Shown here one piece after another: positions 1 through 5,942 of a stretch of DNA of 6,293 nucleotides (within the stretch, counting starts at the first letter, position 1; every line of letters begins with the position of its first letter). The stretch lies in contig JBCCEV010000200.1 in assembly GCA_039030125.1 (NCBI GenBank), positions 1 through 6,293 on the forward strand, written 5' to 3'. Made by a program: the position numbers and the translations under genes. A model generated the notes under the pieces. It was not told where the DNA came from. It did no database searches and was given only the letters and a program-made list of their open reading frames with translations. This DNA is from JBCCEV01 sp039030125 (GTDB taxonomy: Bacteria > Pseudomonadota > Gammaproteobacteria > Ga0077536).

Positions 1-263
1 AAGTCAATCCTTTATTCAAGGACTGGCTTGAAGCCCATTATCCGCTGCGGGCCGCTCATGTCATGAGTCGCGTGCGCCAAATCCGTGATGGCCGTGAGAG
101 CGACGTGGAATTTGGCCGGCGGCTGAAAGGGCAGGGTGTGTTTGCGAAACTGCTGCATAAACGCTTCGAAAAGACGTGTCGTGAGCTGGGCTTTAACCAG
201 CAGCGGGTCAGTTTAAGCACCGCGCATTTCAAGGCGGTTGATCAGCAGATGAGCCTGTTCTGA
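1..263 (+). CDS. PA0069-family radical SAM protein, C-terminal fragment
   Basis: The frame is open from base 3 to the TGA at 261-263 and gives 86 residues with no start of its own in the right place; the 5' part lies before the window. The fragment begins VNPLFKDWLEAHYPLRAAHV, continues with a basic stretch containing FGRRLKGQGVFAKLL, and ends QQMSLF. As I recall the family, this matches the C-terminus of PA0069-type radical SAM proteins (COG1533, related to spore photoproduct lyase), which carry NPLFxDWL, FGxRMRGxGPFA and a terminal QLSLF-like tail. The iron-sulfur cysteine motif would lie upstream and cannot be checked. The ATG at 63 is internal to the family's conserved region, so it is not the real start. 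The substrate of this family is not known to me. The gene converges on the zinc peptidase with no intergenic base. Confidence 0.75.
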   Translation, partial: VNPLFKDWLEAHYPLRAAHVMSRVRQIRDGRESDVEFGRRLKGQGVFAKLLHKRFEKTCRELGFNQQRVSLSTAHFKAVDQQMSLF

Positions 264-947
264 TTAGCGGCGTAGAAAGCGGATCCAGCGCCAAAAATTA
301 AGCAGACTTGCGAGCGATCCAGCCAGGTATGTCAGCGCGCATGCCCACAGGATTTTGCGCGCCGAGGCGATATCTTCAGGTTCCAGATAACCCATCTCCA
401 AAACCGGCAGGGCGCGGTTGAAGCTGGCGTCAAATTCGACCGGCAGCGTTACCAGATGAACCATAACCGGAACCAGCATTACGATCACCGCCAGTGCAAA
501 AACGAAAACGCCGGTGACCGGCACCCGAGTGAGGACGGCGATAATTGGCATTGCGATCAGCATTAGTGAGGCGATGCGCTCGGCGAACGCGGCAAAACCC
601 GCCAGGCGGGTGCGCCAATACAGCGGGCCATAGCCAATGTGATCCTGCACGGCATGTCCAAATTCATGGGCGGCCACGACTACGGCGGTAAGCGAACGGC
701 CACTATAGTTTGCCGGCCCTAATCGGATTTTTTGCTGCATTGGATCATAGTGATCGCCGCCGTCTTGGGTGAGCGCTTCGACGCCGACATCCTTGATGTT
801 TGCCGTCTTTAACAGATGTTGAGCGAGTTCGCCGCCCGTACCCGATAGATCCTCGCGAGGGCGAGCGTGCTTTTTTAGAACGACCTGGGCCCACAATTGC
901 GGCAAGTAAATAGCAATTAATACCAGCGCTCCGACGATGAATACCAT
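264..947 (-). CDS. YugP-type membrane zinc metallopeptidase
   Basis: A 227-residue membrane protein of the Zn_peptidase_2 (YugP-like) family. It has an N-terminal transmembrane segment (about 2-22), then RPREDLSGTGGELAQ (29-43), a region typical of the family. The zinc-binding helix HEFGH is at 94-98, within AAHEFGHAVQ. Two hydrophobic stretches follow (about 125-140 and 145-168), then the family signature LPVEFDAS (168-175) and a last membrane segment (about 198-217). HEXXH supplies two zinc ligands and the catalytic glutamate; the third ligand cannot be named from sequence alone. The predicted role is membrane-associated proteolysis with unknown substrates. The ATG at 947-945 overlaps the stop of the upstream phosphatase by one base (TGATG) and has no Shine-Dalgarno sequence, so translation is probably coupled. 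The stop TAA (266-264) abuts the convergent gene's stop. The gene appears complete. Confidence 0.9.
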   Translation of the reverse strand: MVFIVGALVLIAIYLPQLWAQVVLKKHARPREDLSGTGGELAQHLLKTANIKDVGVEALTQDGGDHYDPMQQKIRLGPANYSGRSLTAVVVAAHEFGHAVQDHIGYGPLYWRTRLAGFAAFAERIASLMLIAMPIIAVLTRVPVTGVFVFALAVIVMLVPVMVHLVTLPVEFDASFNRALPVLEMGYLEPEDIASARKILWACALTYLAGSLASLLNFWRWIRFLRR

Positions 948-3094
948 CAGCTTGTAATTCGCTTAACGACCACGATGGTCACGTCATCGGTTTGCGCGTT
1001 CCCCTCACGAAAGGCGGTCAACGCGTTGTCCATCTCTTTGGCAATCACCGCAGCGCTGGCGTCATGGTGGGTCGCAATGAGTTCTTCGATACGCGCTTTG
1101 CCGAAACGGCTTCCATCGGGTGACTGTGATTCCCAGGCGCCGTCGGTCCCGATCACAAGCACGTCGCCTTCTTCGATTGCGGTTGACTCCGCCTGCGAAT
1201 AGCGCCAGCTTGCGTCAACGCCAAGTGGAATGTCACGACCGGCGAGAGACTCGATTTTCTCTCCGTGAGCGCGCCAAAGCATCGCCGGATCGTGGCCTGC
1301 GCTGCACCAGTGGAGCCGATGATTTTCGTGGTCCAGCGACAAAGCGTAGAGCGTGACGAAGTGCCCGCGGGTCAGGTCCTCGGATAACGGCGGATTGATG
1401 GTTTGCAACACCTCATCGATGGTGGTCAATGGACGCCTATGGCTACGCCACAGCGTTCTTACAGAGGTCATAATCAAGGCAGGCGCGGTGCCATGCCCCG
1501 AGACGTCGGCAACCATAACGTCGAGCAGCGAGCGCTTCGGATCTGGGGAAAAAAAGTCGAATAAATCTCCGCCAGTTTGTTCCGAGTAAGTGGTATGACC
1601 GTGCAGATCGTAGCCAGATATTTCTGGCGCTGCTTTTGGCAAAAGGTGCTGTTGGACCTCGCGGGCAACCTCCAAAGAGCTTCGCAACGCCGCATAAGCG
1701 CCCAGGCGGGGCGCTACCATGTTGAAGCGTTCACCAAGCTGTTCTATCTCGTCGCCCGTCTTAATTTCAACACGGGTCTCAAATTGACCTTTGGCGAGTT
1801 CAGTGAATGCGAGATTCAGTTTGGTCAGCGGGTTCGAGACATGGCGCGCGGCAAAAACCGCCGCGATCGCTATAACGATCACCAAAAACGTAAGCCCGCG
1901 AAACAATAAGCGCACTGATTTGCTGATATCTTTCGTTGCCATCTCGGCAGCCGTTTGCGCAATTGATGTCGCGGTGGCTGCGCTCACCGCGACTAGGATC
2001 AGCGCCGAATTCGCGCGGTTTGTTTGGGTCAATGGTTGGGCCACCAAGAAATAGTCTTCATTATTCAAGGTGACCGGCATTGCCCCGAACTGTTGATTTT
2101 TCAGGCGTTGCAAGAATTCTTGGTGTTCAAAGGGGTTAGGTAGTCTGAATTCTTCCAACTCCGGAAGCGTTTGCCAGTCACTTCCGTGCTCTGGCATCGA
2201 TTGCCGAGCCAGCAACAGCAGCGCGTCTTCGTCGATACCATCGCCCTGCCAATGTAGCACCTGCATAAGTTCGCTCCCCGGCTTTAAATGATCGGGGAGT
2301 TCCAGCGACGAAAAAGTTTCGATGAGATTGATGTCCACCCCGGTGACACCGAGCAGTTGCCCGCTGTCGTTCAAAATTGGCATCGTTGCATTGATAACGA
2401 GGGTTCCAGATGAGGCATCAACATGCGTACGGAACCAGCGAAATCCGGGCGCGCGTAGCTGCTCTCGAAACCATTCTCTGGTGCGCGCATCGAAGCTCGA
2501 CGGGTATCCGCCATGTCCGGGAAAGGTGGCCAGCAGACCTGAGCCTAGGGCAACATAATGCCAATGCAGCAGCCGGTCGTCGGGATGCCTGAACTGTTGA
2601 TACAGGGCCTGCATCGGCACCAGCCGCTTGGCGTCATCGAGTAACGTAGCGCGATCAACGCGGCCTGGCGCATGAAAAACCTGATGTTCATCGGATACCG
2701 GTATTGGCACGCGTTGGCGTTCGTCATCGATACGCTGGTAGCGATCAGGTGAGATAAACAAACCAAGGTCCGGATCGCGCGCGTCGAACTCAGACGAAAA
2801 ATAAACCTGCTCGGACACGACCGGTTGTCGGAGCAAGCGCTCCGCTTCGCGGGCCTGGAGACGGACAATTGTTTCGATGCGGCGAGATTCGCGTTCGAGC
2901 GATTTGGCAAATTCCTCGACAACGCGATTGATACTCGCAAGCGCCTGTTCCTCCAGTACCTGGGAGCTCTGGCTGCTCAGTTCATCGCCCAATCCGCGCA
3001 TATTTTGAACTTGGCGCAAAGCGAACAAAGATAACGGGATCACGCCCACAAGCATCAGCAAAATTAGCAGTTTAGAACGAATAGAAAGGCGCAC
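947..3094 (-). CDS. Cache-HAMP-SpoIIE/PP2C membrane phosphatase (RsbU-like)
   Basis: Using the GTG at 3094 this is a 715-residue sensor phosphatase. Order of parts: transmembrane helix (about 8-26); a charged helical, probably coiled-coil stretch (about 35-90); a periplasmic Cache-type sensor with FDARTREWF (201-209), PILNDSGQLLGVTGVDINL (239-257); second transmembrane helix (about 397-416); HAMP (about 416-470); linker with VAREVQQHLLP (476-486); SpoIIE/PP2C domain to the C-terminus. Catalytic-domain motifs are intact: GGDLFDF (508-514), VADVSGHG (528-535), SAGHDPAML (598-606), IPLGV, IGTDGAWES (648-656) and QTDDVTIVVVK (701-711), including the metal-binding aspartates. The family dephosphorylates Ser/Thr, classically on STAS anti-sigma antagonists; no such partner is encoded here. 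An ATG at 3184 would overlap the upstream gene by 71 bases and add a Pro/Arg-rich leader before the membrane helix. The GTG has GGGAG 12 bases upstream and leaves a 19-base gap, so I prefer it. Confidence 0.9.
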   Translation of the reverse strand: MRLSIRSKLLILLMLVGVIPLSLFALRQVQNMRGLGDELSSQSSQVLEEQALASINRVVEEFAKSLERESRRIETIVRLQAREAERLLRQPVVSEQVYFSSEFDARDPDLGLFISPDRYQRIDDERQRVPIPVSDEHQVFHAPGRVDRATLLDDAKRLVPMQALYQQFRHPDDRLLHWHYVALGSGLLATFPGHGGYPSSFDARTREWFREQLRAPGFRWFRTHVDASSGTLVINATMPILNDSGQLLGVTGVDINLIETFSSLELPDHLKPGSELMQVLHWQGDGIDEDALLLLARQSMPEHGSDWQTLPELEEFRLPNPFEHQEFLQRLKNQQFGAMPVTLNNEDYFLVAQPLTQTNRANSALILVAVSAATATSIAQTAAEMATKDISKSVRLLFRGLTFLVIVIAIAAVFAARHVSNPLTKLNLAFTELAKGQFETRVEIKTGDEIEQLGERFNMVAPRLGAYAALRSSLEVAREVQQHLLPKAAPEISGYDLHGHTTYSEQTGGDLFDFFSPDPKRSLLDVMVADVSGHGTAPALIMTSVRTLWRSHRRPLTTIDEVLQTINPPLSEDLTRGHFVTLYALSLDHENHRLHWCSAGHDPAMLWRAHGEKIESLAGRDIPLGVDASWRYSQAESTAIEEGDVLVIGTDGAWESQSPDGSRFGKARIEELIATHHDASAAVIAKEMDNALTAFREGNAQTDDVTIVVVKRITS

Positions 3095-3113
3095 AGCGCT
3101 GGAATGCTCCCGC

Positions 3114-3623
3114 CTAATTGACCACGTGAGAGCTTGGGGTGTCGGTGGTCTTGTGGGCCTCGGGCAGCTCCCAGTCCGCCGCATCTAATGCTTTCTCTAC
3201 GAGTTGCATGAGCGAATGAATGAGCCGCAGATCGAGCGCTAAATCAAAGCGTGTGCCGTCGCCGGCTGTTAAGCCAAGTTGAATGCCGCTGGCACCGGTC
3301 TTTAACTCAAACTGGGTCAACAAGACCGGCGAATCGCCAAACGGGAAGTGTTTGTCTTCCTCCTTGAACGGGGTCTTGAAATCGGATTGCTGGATGGCGG
3401 CTTCACGTTGGAAATCTAAAACTTCGCGTTGCGCGCCAGGGGTAACAGGCGTTTGGGTCTTGGTTATTGCCGCGGCGGATTCGTAGAGCTTGGGCACCAA
3501 TACTTTCGAATAGCGGCGCGTCAACCAGAATCGATACTCGGCGTTATCGCTGGTCGACAAACGAAGCAATAATCGATCTTCGACGGGAGCGAATGAAACC
3601 TGTATTTGGCTGAGCTGCGCCAT
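3114..3623 (-). CDS. Conserved hypothetical protein, 169 aa
   Basis: A soluble 169-residue protein with no signal peptide or membrane segment. It begins MAQLSQIQVSFAPVEDRLLL, followed by RLSTSDNAEYRFWLTRRYSKVLVPKL (about 21-46), a variable charged middle, then QREAAIQQSDFKTPF and an alternating hydrophobic C-terminal half ending near ADWELPEA. I recall the pattern VEDRLLLR.STSD.AE.RFWLTRR from uncharacterised proteins of beta- and gammaproteobacteria, which supports a real, conserved gene; I cannot attach a function. The conserved N-terminus starts right at the ATG (3623-3621), which supports this start although I see no Shine-Dalgarno sequence. It is the first gene of the minus-strand block, 19 bases ahead of the phosphatase, so it is probably co-transcribed with it. 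A role as partner or regulator of the phosphatase would be inference only. Confidence 0.8.
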   Translation of the reverse strand: MAQLSQIQVSFAPVEDRLLLRLSTSDNAEYRFWLTRRYSKVLVPKLYESAAAITKTQTPVTPGAQREVLDFQREAAIQQSDFKTPFKEEDKHFPFGDSPVLLTQFELKTGASGIQLGLTAGDGTRFDLALDLRLIHSLMQLVEKALDAADWELPEAHKTTDTPSSHVVN

Positions 3624-3737
3624 GTAACGAAGGATATCTTGAAATCGTCTGGGCCGTTAGGCGCGCTAGGCTTATGAAATCCGCTTGGTAGAATTTAGCG
3701 GCGCTCTTTGAAGCGTGATCGCGAATTGCCTCTGAAT
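3624..3737. promoter_or_regulatory. Divergent intergenic region between the 169-aa gene and zapE
   Basis: This 114-base gap separates two divergent starts and must hold promoters for both directions. On the plus strand TAGAAT (3689-3694) matches five of six -10 bases and lies 44 bases before the zapE ATG, but no good -35 sits 16-18 bases upstream. On the minus strand I find no convincing pair of boxes. No clear operator palindrome is visible. The location is well supported; the exact elements are not. Confidence 0.35.
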
Positions 3738-4874
3738 ATGAACCCAAATACCGCGCCTTTGAATCTGAGCCCCCGAGATCGCTATCGGACCGACCTGCGC
3801 GAGGGCGAAATCGACGCAGACGTCGGGCAGGCTGCGGTAATTGATGAACTTGAGTTGATTTTTGATGTGCTCAATCGCACTCACCGCGAGCGTGAGGAAA
3901 GCATACTGGAGCGCGTGCGGGGTTGGTTTGGGAATGAGCAAAACCGCTGGCCGTACGTTAAGGGGCTCTACATGTGGGGCACAGTTGGTCGCGGCAAAAC
4001 GTATCTCATGGATACGTTCTTTTCGTGCTTGCCCTTCGCGGAGAAACGCAGGATACATTTCCACAGCTTCATGCGGCGGGTACACATTGCTCTGAAAGAC
4101 CTTGATAAGACGACCGATCCGCTAAGCATCGTCGCGGCCGAATGGGCCAGCGAGCATCGGGTCTTGTGTCTTGACGAATTTCATGTCGCGGACATTACTG
4201 ATGCGATGTTGCTTGCCAACCTTCTTGAAACGTTAATTGCCCATGGCGTAACAATCATTGCGACCTCGAACGATGCGCCGGATAAGCTCTACCACAATGG
4301 GCTGCAGCGTCAGCGATTCTTACCCGCGATCGAACTCATCAAAGACAAACTAAAAGTCGTGGAGATAGCCAGCGGCGAGGATCATCGCCTAAGAGCCTTG
4401 GAGCAGGCCGCGATTTACTACCAAAGCTCGGCCGCTGACACCGACCCTGCAATGCGACAGCGATTTGAGCGCTTGTGTTCGGCCCGCGAGGAAATGCTGA
4501 GCAGCGTTGAAATAGAAGGCCGACAAATACCCGCGGTTCAGGCGGCGGATGGCGTCGCGTGGTTTACTTTTGAGGCGCTGTGCGGCGGTCCGCGCTCAAC
4601 GCTCGACTACATCGAACTCGCCCGCTGTCATCACACCTTGTTCATAAGTGATATCCCAGTGCTGGACCAGGAACACAACGACGAAGCCCGACGCTTCATT
4701 AATCTGATCGACGAACTCTATGACCGGAAGGTTAATCTCGTGGCCTCGGCGGCCGCCGAGCCGGAGCAACTGTATTGCGGGCAGCGCCTTGCCGCACCGT
4801 TTCGACGCACGGTTTCGCGGCTCAAGGAAATGCAATCTCACGCCTACTTGGCTTCATCGCATGTTGGCGATTAG
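3738..4874 (+). CDS. zapE: ZapE, AFG1-like cell division ATPase
   Basis: A 378-residue P-loop ATPase, close to the length of the E. coli protein (about 375). Walker A is GTVGRGKT (81-88) in LYMWGTVGRGKTYLMD; the common form is GGVGRGKT, so the second glycine is replaced by threonine while the essential GKT is kept. Walker B is VLCLDEFHVADITDAMLL (142-159). The sensor region ATSN (175-178), NGLQRQRFLPAIELI (187-201) and the C-terminal SRLKEMQSHAYL (360-371) are all typical. In E. coli, ZapE associates with the constricting division ring and destabilises FtsZ polymers in an ATP-dependent way. A TTG at 3708 would add ten unremarkable residues; the ATG at 3738 fits family length better, although neither has a strong Shine-Dalgarno sequence. 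The gene is complete and stands alone, divergent from the phosphatase block. The rplM-rpsI pair often found beside zapE in gammaproteobacteria is not downstream. Confidence 0.95.
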   Translation: MNPNTAPLNLSPRDRYRTDLREGEIDADVGQAAVIDELELIFDVLNRTHREREESILERVRGWFGNEQNRWPYVKGLYMWGTVGRGKTYLMDTFFSCLPFAEKRRIHFHSFMRRVHIALKDLDKTTDPLSIVAAEWASEHRVLCLDEFHVADITDAMLLANLLETLIAHGVTIIATSNDAPDKLYHNGLQRQRFLPAIELIKDKLKVVEIASGEDHRLRALEQAAIYYQSSAADTDPAMRQRFERLCSAREEMLSSVEIEGRQIPAVQAADGVAWFTFEALCGGPRSTLDYIELARCHHTLFISDIPVLDQEHNDEARRFINLIDELYDRKVNLVASAAAEPEQLYCGQRLAAPFRRTVSRLKEMQSHAYLASSHVGD

Positions 4875-4904
4875 TCATATATAACAATAATTTATGCATT
4901 TATC

Positions 4905-4932
4905 TTGACATTTCAAATTATGTAACTATCCT
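4905..4932 (+). promoter_or_regulatory. Putative sigma-70 promoter for the 65-aa gene
   Basis: TTGACA at 4905-4910 is a perfect -35 box. Sixteen bases later TATCCT (4927-4932) matches four of six -10 positions. The box pair sits in a strongly AT-rich stretch (about 4876-4930) that contrasts with the surrounding genes. A start of transcription near 4940 would leave a leader of about 45 bases before the ATG at 4985. Nothing resembling a terminator for zapE lies before it, so read-through is also possible. Confidence 0.5.
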
Positions 4933-4946
4933 AATCCTCTAATCCT
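4931..4946 (+). repeat. Tandem 8-bp direct repeat at the predicted transcription start
   Basis: CTAATCCT occurs twice back to back (4931-4938 and 4939-4946), overlapping the end of the -10 box and the predicted start point. It is followed by CATG-TTTTT-CATG (4948-4960). In addition CTATCC (4926-4931) is the reverse complement of GGATAG (4970-4975), which lies just before the ribosome-binding region. The position suits an operator or a leader structure, but such short elements can also arise by chance. Confidence 0.4.
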
Positions 4947-4984
4947 GCATGTTTTTCATGTGTCATATCGGATAGAGAGACGAA

Positions 4985-5182
4985 ATGGAACGAGTTGCCA
5001 GTACCGGATCCCAGGCTGCAATTGCCGAATTAATCGCGCACCGCTACGGCGATGGTTTGGTCTATGTGCCGCGCACCGTGCGTAATGGCACGTTCCGAGA
5101 CGCTATCAATCAGGGTTTTATCAGCGAGGACGGCTTTGTGACCCGAAAAGGGCGCCGCTTGCTCGCGCGCTTGAGCGCGTAG
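4985..5182 (+). CDS. Small basic orphan protein, 65 aa
   Basis: I do not recognise this gene. It encodes 65 residues, rich in arginine, with no membrane segment or signal peptide. A likely first helix (about 8-21, SQAAIAELIAHRYG) is followed by a short strand (LVYVPR, 25-30), a second helix (about 35-44) and a C-terminal part GFISEDGFVTRKGRRLLARL. The last part resembles the strand-turn-strand and basic helix of small winged-helix-like proteins, but this is a shape argument only. GAGAG (4975-4979) lies five bases before the ATG, a fair ribosome-binding site, and a consensus -35 box is upstream, which both favour a real gene. Codon use is like the upstream genes rather than the GC-rich region that follows. 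It could be a DNA-binding regulator, a stray phage- or island-derived protein, or a spurious frame. Confidence 0.55.
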   Translation: MERVASTGSQAAIAELIAHRYGDGLVYVPRTVRNGTFRDAINQGFISEDGFVTRKGRRLLARLSA

Positions 5183-5209
5183 AAAAGAATTCGATACCTC
5201 CGTGGGTGA

Positions 5210-5914
5210 GTAGACAGGTCTAACCTGTCACCAGCGTTTTGGGGCCTGATCATCGGGCGCGCCCGTTCGGGAACGACGCTGCTCACGACGCTGCTGAACT
5301 CACACCCCGACGTGCTCTGCGACCAGGAAGTGCTGGCCAAGAGTGTGCTGAGCCCGAAGCAGTACCTCGAGCGGCTGGCGGCGAAATCCGACACCGCGGC
5401 CTACGGGGCCAAGCTGCTCTCCTACCAGATGGTGCAAGTGCAGTGCTTCGAGGATCCGGTGGGCTTTCTCCGCTCCCTCGACCGCGCCGGCTTCAGCCTC
5501 ATTCACCTCCGGCGGCAGACGTTCGCGCAGACGCTGTCCCTCTCGACGGCCCACCGCAGCAACCTCTATCACCAGGAAAAGAAGGGCAAGAAGCGCGAGG
5601 CGCTGCGCTTCGAGGTCGACGACTTCATGCGACGCCTCGAATGGAACGAGCTGCTCTTGAAGTACGAGGAGCGCTGCCTGCAGGATTTCCCCCACTTGAG
5701 GCTCTCCTACGATGAGGAGCTTCGCGGGCCGGAGGCTCAGCAGGCCGCGGCCGAGCGCGTGTTCGACTGGATCGGCGTTCCGCCATCACCGCAGCCGGTG
5801 ACCACGCGCCTCAAGAAGGTCCTTCCGTCGAAGCCCTCCGATGCGATCGCGAACTACGAGGAGATCATCTCGGCGATGGACCGATCCGGTCTCGGCCATC
5901 TCAAGCCGGAGTAA
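5210..5914 (+). CDS. PAPS-dependent sulfotransferase, 5'-truncated
   Basis: Coordinates give the open frame after the in-frame TGA at 5207-5209. Homology-like sequence starts near 5231 with PAFWGLIIGRARSGTTLL, whose GRARSGTT (about 5255-5278) is the 5'-phosphosulfate-binding loop of sulfotransferases. IHLRRQTFAQTLSL further on fits the 3'-phosphate-binding region, with its Arg and downstream Ser. The C-terminal half (LRLSYDEEL, VFDWIGVPP, then a basic segment and SAMDRSGLGHLKPE) looks complete. The family transfers sulfate from PAPS to sugars, lipids or other acceptors; the acceptor cannot be told. There is no ATG, GTG or TTG in this frame before the GTG at 5312, which would remove the binding loop, so the natural start is missing. 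Candidates are a non-standard CTG (5225), a disrupted gene, or a chimeric join. Codons are far more GC-rich at position three than in the genes before 5.2 kb. Confidence 0.75.
   Translation, partial: VDRSNLSPAFWGLIIGRARSGTTLLTTLLNSHPDVLCDQEVLAKSVLSPKQYLERLAAKSDTAAYGAKLLSYQMVQVQCFEDPVGFLRSLDRAGFSLIHLRRQTFAQTLSLSTAHRSNLYHQEKKGKKREALRFEVDDFMRRLEWNELLLKYEERCLQDFPHLRLSYDEELRGPEAQQAAAERVFDWIGVPPSPQPVTTRLKKVLPSKPSDAIANYEEIISAMDRSGLGHLKPE
5213..5229. repeat. Perfect 7-bp inverted repeat with 3-base loop
   Basis: GACAGGT (5213-5219) and ACCTGTC (5223-5229) are exact reverse complements around CTA. GGT at 5205-5207 could pair with ACC at 5230-5232 across a 5-base bulge on the left arm. TTTT follows only at 5237-5240, too far from the stem for a normal intrinsic terminator, though it lies 31 bases after the 65-aa gene and might act weakly as one. 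It falls exactly where the base composition changes, so it may instead mark a recombination or joining point. Confidence 0.5.
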
Positions 5915-5942
5915 TGGCGGGCAGCCGCGCCGCGCGATTCGA

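Noticed and set aside
2545..2940. Minus-strand frame of 131 codons inside the phosphatase gene
   Set aside because: Same strand, different frame, within the periplasmic Cache region that is clearly coding in the main frame. No motif and no start signal.
3672..4085. Minus-strand frame of 137 codons opposite the start of zapE
   Set aside because: Antisense to the conserved Walker A part of zapE; no recognisable protein features.
5187..5192. GAATTC close to the junction, as a possible cloning-site scar
   Set aside because: The same hexamer also occurs inside ordinary coding sequence near 2007, 2112 and 2146, so it is not specific to the junction.
5200..5232. Insertion sequence end or attachment site at the junction
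   Set aside because: No transposase or integrase, no matching second end and no target duplication can be seen in the window.
5213..5240. Hairpin plus TTTT as a strong intrinsic terminator
   Set aside because: The T run starts seven bases after the stem and has only four T residues, so it does not meet the usual pattern; kept only as an inverted repeat.
5300..5695. Minus-strand frame of 131 codons opposite the sulfotransferase
   Set aside because: High-GC antisense shadow with Leu/Glu/Val-rich low-information sequence and no supporting start signal.
5239..5715. Long plus-strand frame overlapping the sulfotransferase
   Set aside because: It lies in another frame of a very GC-rich gene, is rich in Pro, Arg and Ala, and shows no recognisable motif, whereas the sulfotransferase frame has clear family motifs.
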